Of a DNA stretch of 64,000 nucleotides, positions 18,029 to 26,277 are shown one piece after another. The stretch is from Pseudonocardiales bacterium (GTDB lineage: Bacteria > Actinomycetota > Actinomycetes > Mycobacteriales > Pseudonocardiaceae): NCBI GenBank assembly GCA_019244165.1, contig JAFATA010000020.1, forward strand, positions 1 to 64,000, in the 5' to 3' direction. Position 1 is the stretch's first letter; each line of letters begins with the position of its first letter. Position numbers and translations under genes: made by a program. The notes beneath the pieces were generated by a model that worked only from the letters and a program-made list of their open reading frames with translations, did no database searches and was not told the origin of the DNA.

Positions 18029-18453
18029 CGGCTCGCCCTCTCACACCAGGTGCGCAGCTCGCCGAGGGTCACGGCCCGGTACTCATTGGGTGCCAGATCG
18101 CCGAGCAGGGTCGGGTCGTGCGGGGCGCCGCCGTAGACGGTCAGCTCCACAGGGCCGGCCAGGGTGCTGAGCATCGACAGGTGCACCCGGTTACCAGTGG
18201 GCGGCCGCCAGGCCTGCACGGTGACCGTGGTCAAGGTGTCGGCCCAGGCCAGCAGTTCGGCGGCGATGCCGGCCAGGGTCCGGGAGGACACCTGCACGGT
18301 CGAGCGCGACTGGTGGGTCTTGCTGTTCACCTCCAGGGCCGCCGGTTCCGACAGGGCATGGTCGCTCAGGTGTGTGGCGAGCAGCTGCGCCGCCTGCACA
18401 AACTTGGCACCGAGGGGTGGGTGATCATGCGTCACCGCCCCGACTGGGTGCAT
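18025..18453 (-). CDS. Hypothetical AICE protein
   Basis: A 142-residue protein not assigned to a family. Visible parts are RTLAGIAAELLAWADTLTTV and a C-terminal LGDLAPNEYRAVTLGELRTW. Its stop overlaps the Rep start. Its ATG immediately follows the stop of the small membrane gene upstream. The ribosome site is weak, consistent with coupling. The place is where AICEs often hold Spd or translocase genes, but no such motif is present. Confidence 0.55.
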   Translation of the reverse strand: MHPVGAVTHDHPPLGAKFVQAAQLLATHLSDHALSEPAALEVNSKTHQSRSTVQVSSRTLAGIAAELLAWADTLTTVTVQAWRPPTGNRVHLSMLSTLAGPVELTVYGGAPHDPTLLGDLAPNEYRAVTLGELRTWCERASR

Positions 18454-18588
18454 TCAGTGCCGGCACTGTCTGGGCAAGGGGACCGGTGACGAAGGTTCGA
18501 GCTCTTGGCCGATCTTGGCCAGCACCCACACCACGACGCCCAATACCGCGGCACCGGCGACCAGTATGGCGATCATGTGGGCATCCAT
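18454..18588 (-). CDS. Small single-span membrane protein
   Basis: A 44-residue peptide: hydrophobic helix MIAILVAGAAVLGVVVWVLA, then a short charged and Pro-rich tail ending QCRH. The TGA stop directly abuts the ATG of the next gene. Not a known family; it may be a reduced Spd-like membrane protein of the element. Confidence 0.5.
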   Translation of the reverse strand: MDAHMIAILVAGAAVLGVVVWVLAKIGQELEPSSPVPLPRQCRH

Positions 18589-18727
18589 CAGCGCTCACCA
18601 CGCTGGTGCTCCGGGGCGCACTGGCCCGGTCGTAGGCTCATGACAGCTCCTCTTGTCTGGAGATCGATGGGTGGAGCGGGCGCCCGGCCGGCCTTGGTTT
18701 CCAGGCCCGACCGGCCGGGCGCCGCAG

Positions 18728-18916
18728 TTAAGGGACGAGGGCTTGCACCCAGGCCCTCAAGGCGGCGGAGGCCTCATCACGGGCGAGTTCATAGGCGCCG
18801 TAGGCCTCTTGCCAGTGCAGGTAGGCAGCTTGCTCAGCTTCAGCCGCTTCCGCGCAGCGCTGCTCGGCCTGTTCGTGCTTCTCTCGTAGGCCGAGGTCCA
18901 TCGTCGGGGCGTTCAT
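18728..18916 (-). CDS. Small coiled-coil protein
   Basis: The 62 residues are almost wholly alpha-helical and rich in Ala, Glu and Gln (EKHEQAEQRCAEAAEAEQAA), predicting a coiled coil. The ATG overlaps the stop of the SCO3933-type gene upstream, so both are co-expressed. Similar short helical proteins accompany SCO3933-type genes in AICEs. Function unknown. Confidence 0.55.
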   Translation of the reverse strand: MNAPTMDLGLREKHEQAEQRCAEAAEAEQAAYLHWQEAYGAYELARDEASAALRAWVQALVP

Positions 18917-19263
18917 CAGGCACCCGCCGACGCAGCAGTACTCGTGGCCGCCCTCGCGGCAGTGCTTGGCACGGGGGTGATTGCCTCAGCGCGGAAGGCC
19001 ACCCCGCCGCGACCGTCGATATTCCATGGCGTGGCGACCAGCTTGAGCACGGTGACCGGTTGCCGTTTGGTGACTCTGGGTGCTCCGGCGGTGGTGACCT
19101 TGATGACCTCCGCGCCCGTCTCATCCATCGTCACCAGCTCGGTGACGTGGAGCAGTTCACCGGTTTCCCGGTCGGTCTTCTGCCGGCCGTCGTTGTCGTT
19201 CTTCGGTTGCGGGGTGCGCGAGACCACGAAGTCCACGCCCTCGGTCCTGATCTCCAACTGCAT
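18916..19263 (-). CDS. SCO3933-type regulatory protein
   Basis: A 115-residue protein matching the AICE regulator family by pattern: FVVSRTPQPKNDNDG, TDRETGELLHVTELV, VIKVTTAG and RGGVAFRAEAI. AGGAGGAAACGCGAC precedes the ATG, a very strong ribosome site. It heads the minus-strand operon running to int. It is divergent from the XRE-Nudix gene across a promoter region with CTAGTCC repeats. Confidence 0.75.
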   Translation of the reverse strand: MQLEIRTEGVDFVVSRTPQPKNDNDGRQKTDRETGELLHVTELVTMDETGAEVIKVTTAGAPRVTKRQPVTVLKLVATPWNIDGRGGVAFRAEAITPVPSTAARAATSTAASAGA

Positions 19264-19353
19264 GTCGCGTTTCCTCCTGATTGATGGTGGGTGGGCCGTT
19301 TGACCCGCACACCCATCAAACGGCGAAACGTCTGCTGTCAGGGGGTCCGCGAA

Positions 19354-19382
19354 CTAGTCCGGAGCTAGTCCGTTGCTAGTCC
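19354..19382. promoter_or_regulatory. CTAGTCC iterons, divergent promoter of element B
   Basis: CTAGTCC occurs at 19354-19360, 19365-19371 and 19376-19382, exactly 11 bp apart, so the copies face the same side of the helix. They lie between the SCO3933-type operon and the XRE-Nudix gene. Two more copies occur at 25400 and 25424. A binding array for the element's main repressor is the likeliest role. Confidence 0.6.
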
Positions 19383-19435
19383 CGAAGTTCGGGGTCGCCG
19401 GGTAGGCTGATCACCTCAGCGGAGGGAGGGCAGCG

Positions 19436-20980
19436 GTGAGTGTCGAGACATCAGCAGCCGTGCGGCAGTGCACGCGGTGTGGCGCGCCGTTGAGCCGGTA
19501 CAACTCGGAGGCGCTGTGCGCTATCTGCGGCCACGTCGACGAAGCGATTCCGGCCACTGGGGAGTGGCTTCACCGACCGACCGGCGCGCCGGCGGACGAC
19601 ACCGGCGCTGTGCTTCGTGCTTGGCGGGCGTCCGCGCGTTGTAACCAGGGCGTGACGGCGCGGCTGTTGGGCATGACGCAGCAGAACCTCAGCCAGATCG
19701 AGAACGGCCGGCAGTCGATGTCCTATGAGCAGCGGCAGCGCGCGGTGGCCGTGCTCGGTATCCCCGCTGAGGAGTTCGGGCTGTCCCCGGGGCGGCCACG
19801 TGCCGAGCTGGACACCGCCGTTGCGGTTGATCAAGCGCGGTGGCGGCAGGAACGTCGGTGGCTCAACCAGCACCGATCCGAGCTGGCGCGGCTGGCGGTC
19901 GAGCTGTACCCAGTAGAGCACCGGGTGGCGGATACCACGCTGATCGCCGGCCCTGGATGGATCCCGGACGAGCCCCTCGAGTTGCGGTCGCTGCGGCTGA
20001 TCCTGGATGAGCAGGAGCACGGCGTCATCATCGACGGGTGCGAACCGGAAACTCTTGCCACGCGTCCGCTGTGTGCCCCGGGCCAGCGGTTTGACCGTTA
20101 CACCTCAGCTATTCGGCATCTTGATCCGCCGCGGTTGTTCGAGTCCCGGCCGAGCTACCGCTTGCTCGGTGAGCAGCTCAGCGCGGGCAGTTTGCGTTTT
20201 GGGCTGGGGGCGTATTTCGACAAGATCGACGTGTCTGAGACGCTCGGTCATGAGCTGGCCATTGCCTGTCTTCGTGAGCACAACGGCGTCCCCGACTCCG
20301 CTAAGCCACTACGCGACGCGTTACCGTTCCGAAATTTGATCGGTGGCCCGTTCGACCCTGCCCGCCGCGCGATTATCCCTGCGGTGACCACGCTGACGAT
20401 CCGGCTGCGGCGTTATCCGGCTGAGCCGAGTTTCCTGCTGCACTGGCGTGATCCGGCGAAGGTCGCCGCTGCCCCGGGGTTGTATGACGTGATCCCGGCT
20501 GGTGAGTTCCAGCCGGCCAGCGTCGGGTTGTGGGACCGGCGTAACGACTTCGACCTGTGGCGCAATATCGTCCGGGAGTACTCTGAGGAGCTGTTGGGCA
20601 CCCCGGAGCACGACGGCACCCGGAGCACGCCGATTGACTACGACTCCTGGCCGCTGTACCGGCAGCTGGAGGACGCCCAAGCGGCCGGCACCGTGGTCCC
20701 GTTCGTCCTTGGTCTCGGGGTGGCCGCGCTGACCCTCGCGGCCACGATCCTGACCGTAGTCGTAATCGACGATGATGTGTTCAACCGTGCATTCGGGGGT
20801 GCGACTCGTTACAACGAGGAAGGCGAAATCGTCGCGATCGGGGATGGTCGGGCCACCGAGGGAGTCCCCTTCACCCAGGACTCTGTACGGCGACTGTTGA
20901 CCTCCGAGCCGATGGCCTCACCAGGGGCGGCCTGCCTGGCGCTGGCCTGGCGCCACCGCGACCGAATCCTCGGCCTGTGA
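19436..20980 (+). CDS. Zinc ribbon-XRE-Nudix-like regulator
   Basis: A 514-residue protein in three parts. A zinc ribbon (CTRCGAP, CAICGHV) lies at about residues 12-33. An XRE HTH follows (TARLLGMTQQNLSQIENGRQ) at about 75-95. The large C-terminal part contains LWRNIVREYSEELLG near 380, a REXXEE core like the Nudix box. The next gene is a paralogue of the C-terminal part, overlapping by GTGA. pSAM2 uses a Nudix-motif protein (Pif) for immunity, which makes an immunity or control role reasonable inference. GTG start after GGAGGGAGGGCAGCG. Confidence 0.7.
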   Translation: MSVETSAAVRQCTRCGAPLSRYNSEALCAICGHVDEAIPATGEWLHRPTGAPADDTGAVLRAWRASARCNQGVTARLLGMTQQNLSQIENGRQSMSYEQRQRAVAVLGIPAEEFGLSPGRPRAELDTAVAVDQARWRQERRWLNQHRSELARLAVELYPVEHRVADTTLIAGPGWIPDEPLELRSLRLILDEQEHGVIIDGCEPETLATRPLCAPGQRFDRYTSAIRHLDPPRLFESRPSYRLLGEQLSAGSLRFGLGAYFDKIDVSETLGHELAIACLREHNGVPDSAKPLRDALPFRNLIGGPFDPARRAIIPAVTTLTIRLRRYPAEPSFLLHWRDPAKVAAAPGLYDVIPAGEFQPASVGLWDRRNDFDLWRNIVREYSEELLGTPEHDGTRSTPIDYDSWPLYRQLEDAQAAGTVVPFVLGLGVAALTLAATILTVVVIDDDVFNRAFGGATRYNEEGEIVAIGDGRATEGVPFTQDSVRRLLTSEPMASPGAACLALAWRHRDRILGL

Positions 20981-22110
20981 ACAGCCGAGGCACGCTGAGT
21001 AGGCAGCTCAGCGATAGTGAACAGCGCTGGCTTAGGGTCCGCAACCATTTTCGTGAGCACCGGTATGAATTGTCCGTCTCTGCCGCCCAGGATTACCCAG
21101 CATCGGCTTCGGTGGTGGGCACGCCGCTGCTGAGCACGCCGCATTGGCTGCCGGAGCACCCGATCCCGCTCCATCAGATCGGGGTGCGCTACACCCCGGA
21201 TGCGGGATTCAGCGGAATCACCGGAACCGAGCCGCCCGCCCACCGACTACTCCCGGTACGCGCAGACGGAAGCAGGTACCACGCGTACTCTGAGGTGGTC
21301 GCCGAACTGGCCCCGCCGGGAATCTTCGAGAATCGCTGCACGTATCGCCTGCTGAGTGCGGATTTGCTCACAAGTCCGAGGATGGTGTTCAGCCGGGGCG
21401 TCTATTTCGACGGAATCGACGTGGGTGACGCCGCCGCGCACGAGTACACCGCAGCAAAACTCGGCGAGATCACGGCACCCGATTTCCGGGACACCATCGG
21501 CGACCCCTGCGACCCAGCCCGCCGTCCGGTGAACGTCGCCCTTAGCACTCTCACTCTCCGGCACGATCGAACCACCGGTGTAGCGACGTTTCCGCTGCAC
21601 CGCCGGGATGGCGCCACGGTCGGTCACGCCGGGGGCATGTACCAGGTCCTGCCGGTCGGCGTCTTCCAGCCAGCCGGCGAAGAACGGTGGAACATCAGAA
21701 ACGACTTCTCTCTGTGGCGCTGCATGATCCGCGAACTCGCCGAAGAACTACGCGGCGAGACCGAGGACTACCACACCAGTTACGGGCCGATCGACTACGA
21801 CGTCTGGCCCATCGCCGCCCGCCTGAGCAGAGCGCTCCACACCGGGCAGGTGCGCGCCTTCTGCCTGGGGATCGGGGTCGATCCGCTCACCTTCGCCACC
21901 GACATCCTCACCGTCGTCGTAATCGACTCACCGCTGTACGACGAGCTGTTTCACCACGTCGCCGATGCCAACGCGGAGGGATCAATCGTCCCCGCCGTGC
22001 CGTTCACCGCCGAGACCGTGGATCGCTACGCCCATCACGAGCCCACCCAGGCCGCAGGCGCCGCGCTCCTCAAACTCGCCTGGCGCCACCAGTCGGTCCT
22101 GCTGGGCTGA
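20977..22110 (+). CDS. Nudix-like paralogue without HTH
   Basis: The 377-residue product matches the C-terminal two thirds of its upstream neighbour: FENRCTYRLLSADLL against FESRPSYRLLGEQL, GVYFDGIDVGD against GAYFDKIDVSE, and MIRELAEELRG against IVREYSEELLG. The REXXEE core survives, so hydrolase activity is possible. It lacks the zinc ribbon and HTH. The GTGA overlap means coupled translation, giving a DNA-binding and a non-DNA-binding member of one family in fixed ratio. Confidence 0.65.
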   Translation: MNSRGTLSRQLSDSEQRWLRVRNHFREHRYELSVSAAQDYPASASVVGTPLLSTPHWLPEHPIPLHQIGVRYTPDAGFSGITGTEPPAHRLLPVRADGSRYHAYSEVVAELAPPGIFENRCTYRLLSADLLTSPRMVFSRGVYFDGIDVGDAAAHEYTAAKLGEITAPDFRDTIGDPCDPARRPVNVALSTLTLRHDRTTGVATFPLHRRDGATVGHAGGMYQVLPVGVFQPAGEERWNIRNDFSLWRCMIRELAEELRGETEDYHTSYGPIDYDVWPIAARLSRALHTGQVRAFCLGIGVDPLTFATDILTVVVIDSPLYDELFHHVADANAEGSIVPAVPFTAETVDRYAHHEPTQAAGAALLKLAWRHQSVLLG

Positions 22111-22186
22111 GCCCCCCTTTACAAGTGCTGCTTGTACAGCTCCCGCTTGTTAGCCCGCGGACATCCTTGGCCGCGAGGCTCCTCCC

Positions 22187-23532
22187 ATGTCCGCCGACTC
22201 CGAGCGCCCGCGGCTACGCGAGTACCGCGTCCAGCTCGGCTGGACGCAGCAGGAGATGGCCGAGCGTCTGGCGCACCTGGCGTGGATGCTCTATCGGGAG
22301 CACGTCGCGGTCAACGCCGACATGATTGCCAAGTGGGAACGCGGCGTCAAAGGAGTCAGCCCCCGATACCGCGAGCTGCTGTGCCGCCTGTTCGGCGCCA
22401 CCCCCGAACAGCTCGGACTGAAGAACGCCCCTGCCCCGGTCGCTGCTCGGGGCGTTGTGCCGGGTGAGGATGAGTCGCTGGTCGCCCTGTTGGACAACGC
22501 CGCGCACCTGCTCGATCAACTCAGTGCCGCCGGCACCGCGCTGGCCCCGCACCTGCTGCACGCCTGGAAGGACGCGGTGACCACCCGGCGCACCATGCTC
22601 GGCCTGCTGGATCCCTCGGCCACCGACCCGGTAGGCCATGCCCGCGCGGCCACCGCCACCATCACGGACTTCGAGCAGCTCGCCGAGCGCTACCAGAACC
22701 TGTACGAGACCGCAGACCCGACCGCGCTGATCACCCCCGTCGCTGCCCACCTGCGGATGACCGATGAGGCCCTGCGCCGCGAACCCACGCCCGAGGAGTG
22801 TCGGCGGCTGCTGCGCAACCAGGCCCAGGTCGCCGTCCTCGCCGGGCGTCTGGCCGCCGAGGACCTCGGCAACTCCCTGTCCGGCCGCGCCTACTACGCC
22901 CTCGCGCTGGACGCCGCCCGCGAAGTGGGGGATGATCACCTCACCGCCCTCGCCCACGGCTATTCCGCTCAACTCGCCGCAGCAGAGGGGATGACCACCG
23001 CCGCGCAGGATCATCTTGCCACGGCCACCGAGCACGCCCGCTCAACACCCGCTATCGCCTCCTGGCTCGCCACCATGGAAGCCATGACCCACGCCGACCG
23101 GGGCGAGCACGCCACAGCGCGCCAGGCACTCGACGCGCCCATGCCGCCCTGAGCCAACCCGCCGGCCACTCCGCTCCCGCGTGGTTCCATGACAGTGGAA
23201 CCGCGAACCTGGCCGCCGCCACCGGCCACATCCTGCTACGCGCTGGCGACCACAGCGGTGCCCGTGAGGCGCTCACTGCGGCCCTCGGCCAGCTGCGCCC
23301 CACTGCCCGCCGGCACCGCGTGCTGCTCTTGGTCGATCTCGCCACCGCCGAGCTACACACCGGCGACCTTCCCGCCGCCTGCTCCCACGCGACCGATGCT
23401 GCGCTTCTCCTGCACCATGCAGCCTATGCGATTGGTGCTGCCCGCCTCCGCGCATTCCGCGCCGCCGCAGCGCCTCTGAACGGCGCAGCCCTCCGCGCCC
23501 TCGACGAGCACCTCTTCCGAATCGCAGCCTGA
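22187..23532 (+). pseudogene. XRE-TPR regulator interrupted by a frameshift
   Basis: The first part (22187-23152, 321 residues) has an XRE HTH (RVQLGWTQQEMAERL) and helical repeats, but stops abruptly after QALDAPMPP. The continuation is in a second frame from about 23130 to 23532 (LSQPAGHSAPAWFHDSGTAN through RALDEHLFRIAA), the normal ending for this family. One base gained or lost near 23131-23150 explains it. Either the gene is dead or the sequence has an error; a programmed shift is less likely as no slippery run is obvious. Confidence 0.7.
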
Positions 23533-23649
23533 CAATCCCATCGGGAAGTTCTTTCCCTCGCCCGGTTGCCAGCAACGGATGCACGCATTCATCATCGAAT
23601 CAACACGTCCACTCTCCAGTGAAGCCACACAGGAAAGGACATACCGCCC

Positions 23650-24297
23650 ATGTCGCCGATCCGCGCCGTCTGGTTCGACGTCGGAGAAGTCCTCATCAAT
23701 GAGACATGCGAATACGGCAGTTGGGCCGACTGGCTCGGCATCCCGCGACACACCTTCTCCGCGATGTTCGGCGCGGTCATCTCCCGGGGTGAGGACTACC
23801 GCCAGGTATTCCAGTACTTCCGCCCCGGCTTTGACCTCGACGCCGAGCGGCAGGCTCGTCTGGATGCTGGTCTCGGCGAGTACCTCAACGGCAACGATCT
23901 CTACCCCGATGTTCGCCCCTGCCTGCAAACACTGAAAGACGCTGGGTATTTTGTTGGTATCGCCGGCAACCAGACCACCCGCGCCGGCCGGTTCCTCCGC
24001 GAACTCAACCTCCCTTGTGATGTTCTCGCCACCTCCGATGACTGGGGCGTCATCAAACCCGACATCGCGTTTTTCGGCAAACTCATCGCCATCAGCGGCC
24101 ACGCACCCACCGAGATCGCTTACGTTGGCGACCGCCTCGACAACGACCTACGCCCCGCCGCCACAGCTGGCCTGCGCACCATTTTTGTCCGGCGTGGCCC
24201 GTGGGGCTACATCACCTACCAGCCCGGCGCCGCAGACCTCGCAATTGACACACTCACCCAACTCCTCAACGCACTCAAGGCGTTGTCCGCCGACTGA
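23650..24297 (+). CDS. HAD-superfamily hydrolase
   Basis: A 215-residue HAD protein. Motif I is WFDVGEVLINE, with the nucleophile Asp at residue 10 but Gly two residues later, as in several haloacid-dehalogenase-like proteins that read DxG. Motif II is GIAGNQTT, motif III has KPD, and motif IV is VGDRLDNDL. The substrate cannot be told. It sits downstream of the XRE-TPR gene, a usual place for HAD and Nudix cargo in AICEs. Confidence 0.8.
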   Translation: MSPIRAVWFDVGEVLINETCEYGSWADWLGIPRHTFSAMFGAVISRGEDYRQVFQYFRPGFDLDAERQARLDAGLGEYLNGNDLYPDVRPCLQTLKDAGYFVGIAGNQTTRAGRFLRELNLPCDVLATSDDWGVIKPDIAFFGKLIAISGHAPTEIAYVGDRLDNDLRPAATAGLRTIFVRRGPWGYITYQPGAADLAIDTLTQLLNALKALSAD

Positions 24298-24423
24298 AAC
24301 AAGCTTTTTCAGGCGTTGGGTTCCTCCGGCGGGACCTCCTCTCCGAGATGCTCCCCGGGCTGGTGCGAGGATCGTGGGGGCCGCCAGCGGACGCGACGGG
24401 ATACCCGCTTCCACTCGACCCTG

Positions 24424-24687
24424 TCAGGGGCAGACCGAGTCCGGTTCCGGGTCCACCCAATAGGTCACGATGCCATATTGGGAATGGCCGTATTCCTCCT
24501 GAAAGCTTGTGAAGTTCGGGAAGGATTCCCGTGTGGGCTGCGAAGGCGAGGGTTTATACCATTTGATGATTACCGTGCCGTCCGAGAATTCAACTCCTTC
24601 GAAGTCGAACGCGAATTCTTTATTGGTTTCCCTGGTCTCAACGTCCTCGTGTGGTCGTCTCGCATGAGCCCCGCAGAAGCGTCTCAT
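24424..24687 (-). CDS. Hypothetical small protein
   Basis: An 87-residue protein with a patterned core: FAFDFEGVEFSDGTVIIKWY, then FTSFQEEYGHSQYGIVTYWV. The second of two ATGs is chosen, because AAGGA lies 6 bp upstream of it. The longer reading to 25059 is unsupported. Function unknown. 24688-25036 holds nothing else convincing. Confidence 0.5.
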   Translation of the reverse strand: MRRFCGAHARRPHEDVETRETNKEFAFDFEGVEFSDGTVIIKWYKPSPSQPTRESFPNFTSFQEEYGHSQYGIVTYWVDPEPDSVCP

Positions 24688-25036
24688 CCTCATTCCTTCT
24701 GTGTGCGGGCCTGGGGTGAGCGCAAGCGATGCCTGGATCGGCGCGTTTCCTGGGCTGCCAGATACCGTCGCTCGGCGATCATCTCGGGTAGGCACATTGT
24801 AGCGAGAATGATCGCCCAAAAGATCACACCGAACACGACCAACGTCAGCATCGCATCTTGTTCCACTTCTCACCCGGTCGCTCATTACCTCAGTCGCCGA
24901 AGGTGCCTGCCCCGGTTTAGGTCGAGCCCCAAGGCCGATGAGAACGCCTTCAAGACGCGGGGCCGCACTGTGTTGGTCAGCTCTTATTCCAGTTATTACC
25001 GCAGGATGCCGCCCAAGTTGCTGGCCCAGTTGGACT

Positions 25037-25213
25037 TCAAGTGAAACAACCCGGTTCACCCAGCCGCGCGGTCAGCAGGTCCCGCAGCGTCCTGGCTCCT
25101 TCCTCGTCCACGGTGATAACGCAGGCGCCGGTGACATGAGGGTCGAACACCATCGACCCGTCATCAAACTTATTCACCATCAGGTTGGCGAAGCCGATCG
25201 GACCCCGATGCAT
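25037..25213 (-). CDS. Small hypothetical protein, possibly 5'-disrupted
   Basis: This 58-residue reading (MHRGPIGFANLMVNKFDDGS, then TGACVITVDEEGARTLRDLL) looks protein-like. The frame stays open upstream without a start as far as a stop near 25310. A good ribosome site and ATG (GGAGG region near 25310) exist there in another frame. A 5' frameshift is therefore possible. No family recognised. Confidence 0.4.
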   Translation of the reverse strand: MHRGPIGFANLMVNKFDDGSMVFDPHVTGACVITVDEEGARTLRDLLTARLGEPGCFT

Positions 25214-25399
25214 CTGACACGTTGCCGGGATCGCCTTACGGACACGTCCGATCGGATGATCGCCCCCGGTCGGGCACCGACGAACTACGCTCGGGCACCG
25301 TTGGCCTCCTTAGCTGCCATCCCTGATGGAGGATGCCAGTTGTCGTTAGTCACGGGTCCTATTTCACCGAGGGCATCGACCGTGGGAAAGGTCCCGTCC

Positions 25400-25474
25400 C
25401 TAGTCCGCTATCTCCCGATTGCGCTAGTCCCCGCAGACCCACCGCAGACCCACCGCAGACCCACCGCAGACGCG
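25400..25474. repeat. CTAGTCC pair plus four tandem 11-bp repeats
   Basis: CTAGTCC occurs at 25400-25406 and 25424-25430, followed at once by CCGCAGACCCA repeated from 25431 (three full copies and a partial fourth to about 25472). The CTAGTCC word is shared with the divergent promoter at 19354-19382, tying this stretch to element B. Iterated 11-bp repeats suggest an operator array or origin. Confidence 0.5.
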
Positions 25475-25589
25475 CACGGTGACGGCGCATGTGCAGGCTG
25501 TGAGGAGTTTCCCTACTCGCATCAAGCTCGCCGACGCGACGGGATACCCACTCCCTACCCCAGTCCTGCGGCAGGCCAACACCTCGTGT

Positions 25590-25631
25590 GTGCCATTAGC
25601 GTGCCATTACCACCGGTCAACCACGGTCAAC
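25590..25631. repeat. Paired GTGCCATTA and GGTCAAC repeats
   Basis: GTGCCATTA at 25590-25598 and 25601-25609 (11-bp phase), then GGTCAAC at 25615-25621 and 25625-25631. Such twin repeats resemble integrase arm sites, and an orphan tRNA 3' end follows about 290 bp on. No integrase gene accompanies them here, so they may be the scar of a lost element. Confidence 0.4.
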
Positions 25632-25918
25632 AGCGGAGCCTTGTGACCCGGCCTGACCACCGATCGAGGCCTTTGACGGCCCAGTGGGCGCAGCCTTCCA
25701 AACTGGGGCTCGCACACAATTCCTGCTTCAAGATCATGCCGTCTCCATGCCGTGAGACGTCAGCGAGGCGACGATCGCTGACAAATACTGCGCACTGTCC
25801 GCGCAGGTCATCGCTAGTGTGACCGGCTCATGCCGAGGCGGTGACGCTCGGCGGTCTGAAAGGCGCGAATTGTAGTGGCTGGTCGCAGGAACGTGGGCCG
25901 GAGTCTCAGCTCTTCCTC

Positions 25919-25957
25919 AACCGTGTGTCGCAGGTTCGAATCTTGCCGGGGGCACCA
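25919..25957 (+). repeat. Orphan tRNA-Arg(CCT) 3' end (attachment-site remnant)
   Basis: GTGTGTCGCAGGTTCGAATC followed by TTGCCGGGGGCACCA matches the variable loop, T arm and acceptor 3' side of an actinomycete tRNA-Arg. The 5' half needed to make a tRNA is absent. Such fragments mark att sites of elements that use tRNA genes. The partner copy is not in this window. Confidence 0.6.
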
Positions 25958-26277
25958 CCTACTCACCAAGAAAAATCGCTGCTGACCAGCGCAGATACTC
26001 TCAAGGCGGATCTCGTTGTCTGTGTGCCTAAGGTCCTTCACGGTCGGTCATGGCGAGCCGAAACCGATGCTCAAGAGATCTTTGCTGTCTGGATGAACTC
26101 GCTTGATCTTGATCTGGGAGAAGGTCGCAGCCCACTGGGCGTCGAAGTGTTGTGCGAGGATGGCGCGACGTTCTCGCCGCTTTTTGTGCTGCCCAGGAAC
26201 TCGGCGGGCCTGGCTGTACTTCGGGCGACCAGGTGAGTTTAGGCGTCATCGCATTGAACAAGCTAATAACTCAATGC
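25958..26277. other. Unassigned region with possible coding remnant
   Basis: No intact gene. On the minus strand about 26041-26240 can be read as a basic, protein-like fragment (GRPKYSQARRVPGQHKKRRE, then HFDAQWAATFSQIKIKRVHP) that lacks a start codon. It may be the end of a truncated gene. I could not identify it. Confidence 0.25.

Noticed and set aside
17363-18136. Plus-strand open frame opposite rep
   Set aside because: It is a shadow of the GC-rich rep gene, with no ribosome site.
25431-25474. CRISPR array
   Set aside because: Four 11-bp tandem repeats without spacers do not make a CRISPR array, and no cas genes are present in the window.
24938-25822. Long plus-strand open frame
   Set aside because: It is Pro/Arg-rich, lacks a ribosome site and lies opposite a better minus-strand reading and repeat arrays.
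25841-26236. Open frame through the tRNA-Arg fragment
   Set aside because: The segment VSQVRILPGAP is the usual artefact of translating a tRNA 3' end; no start signal is present.
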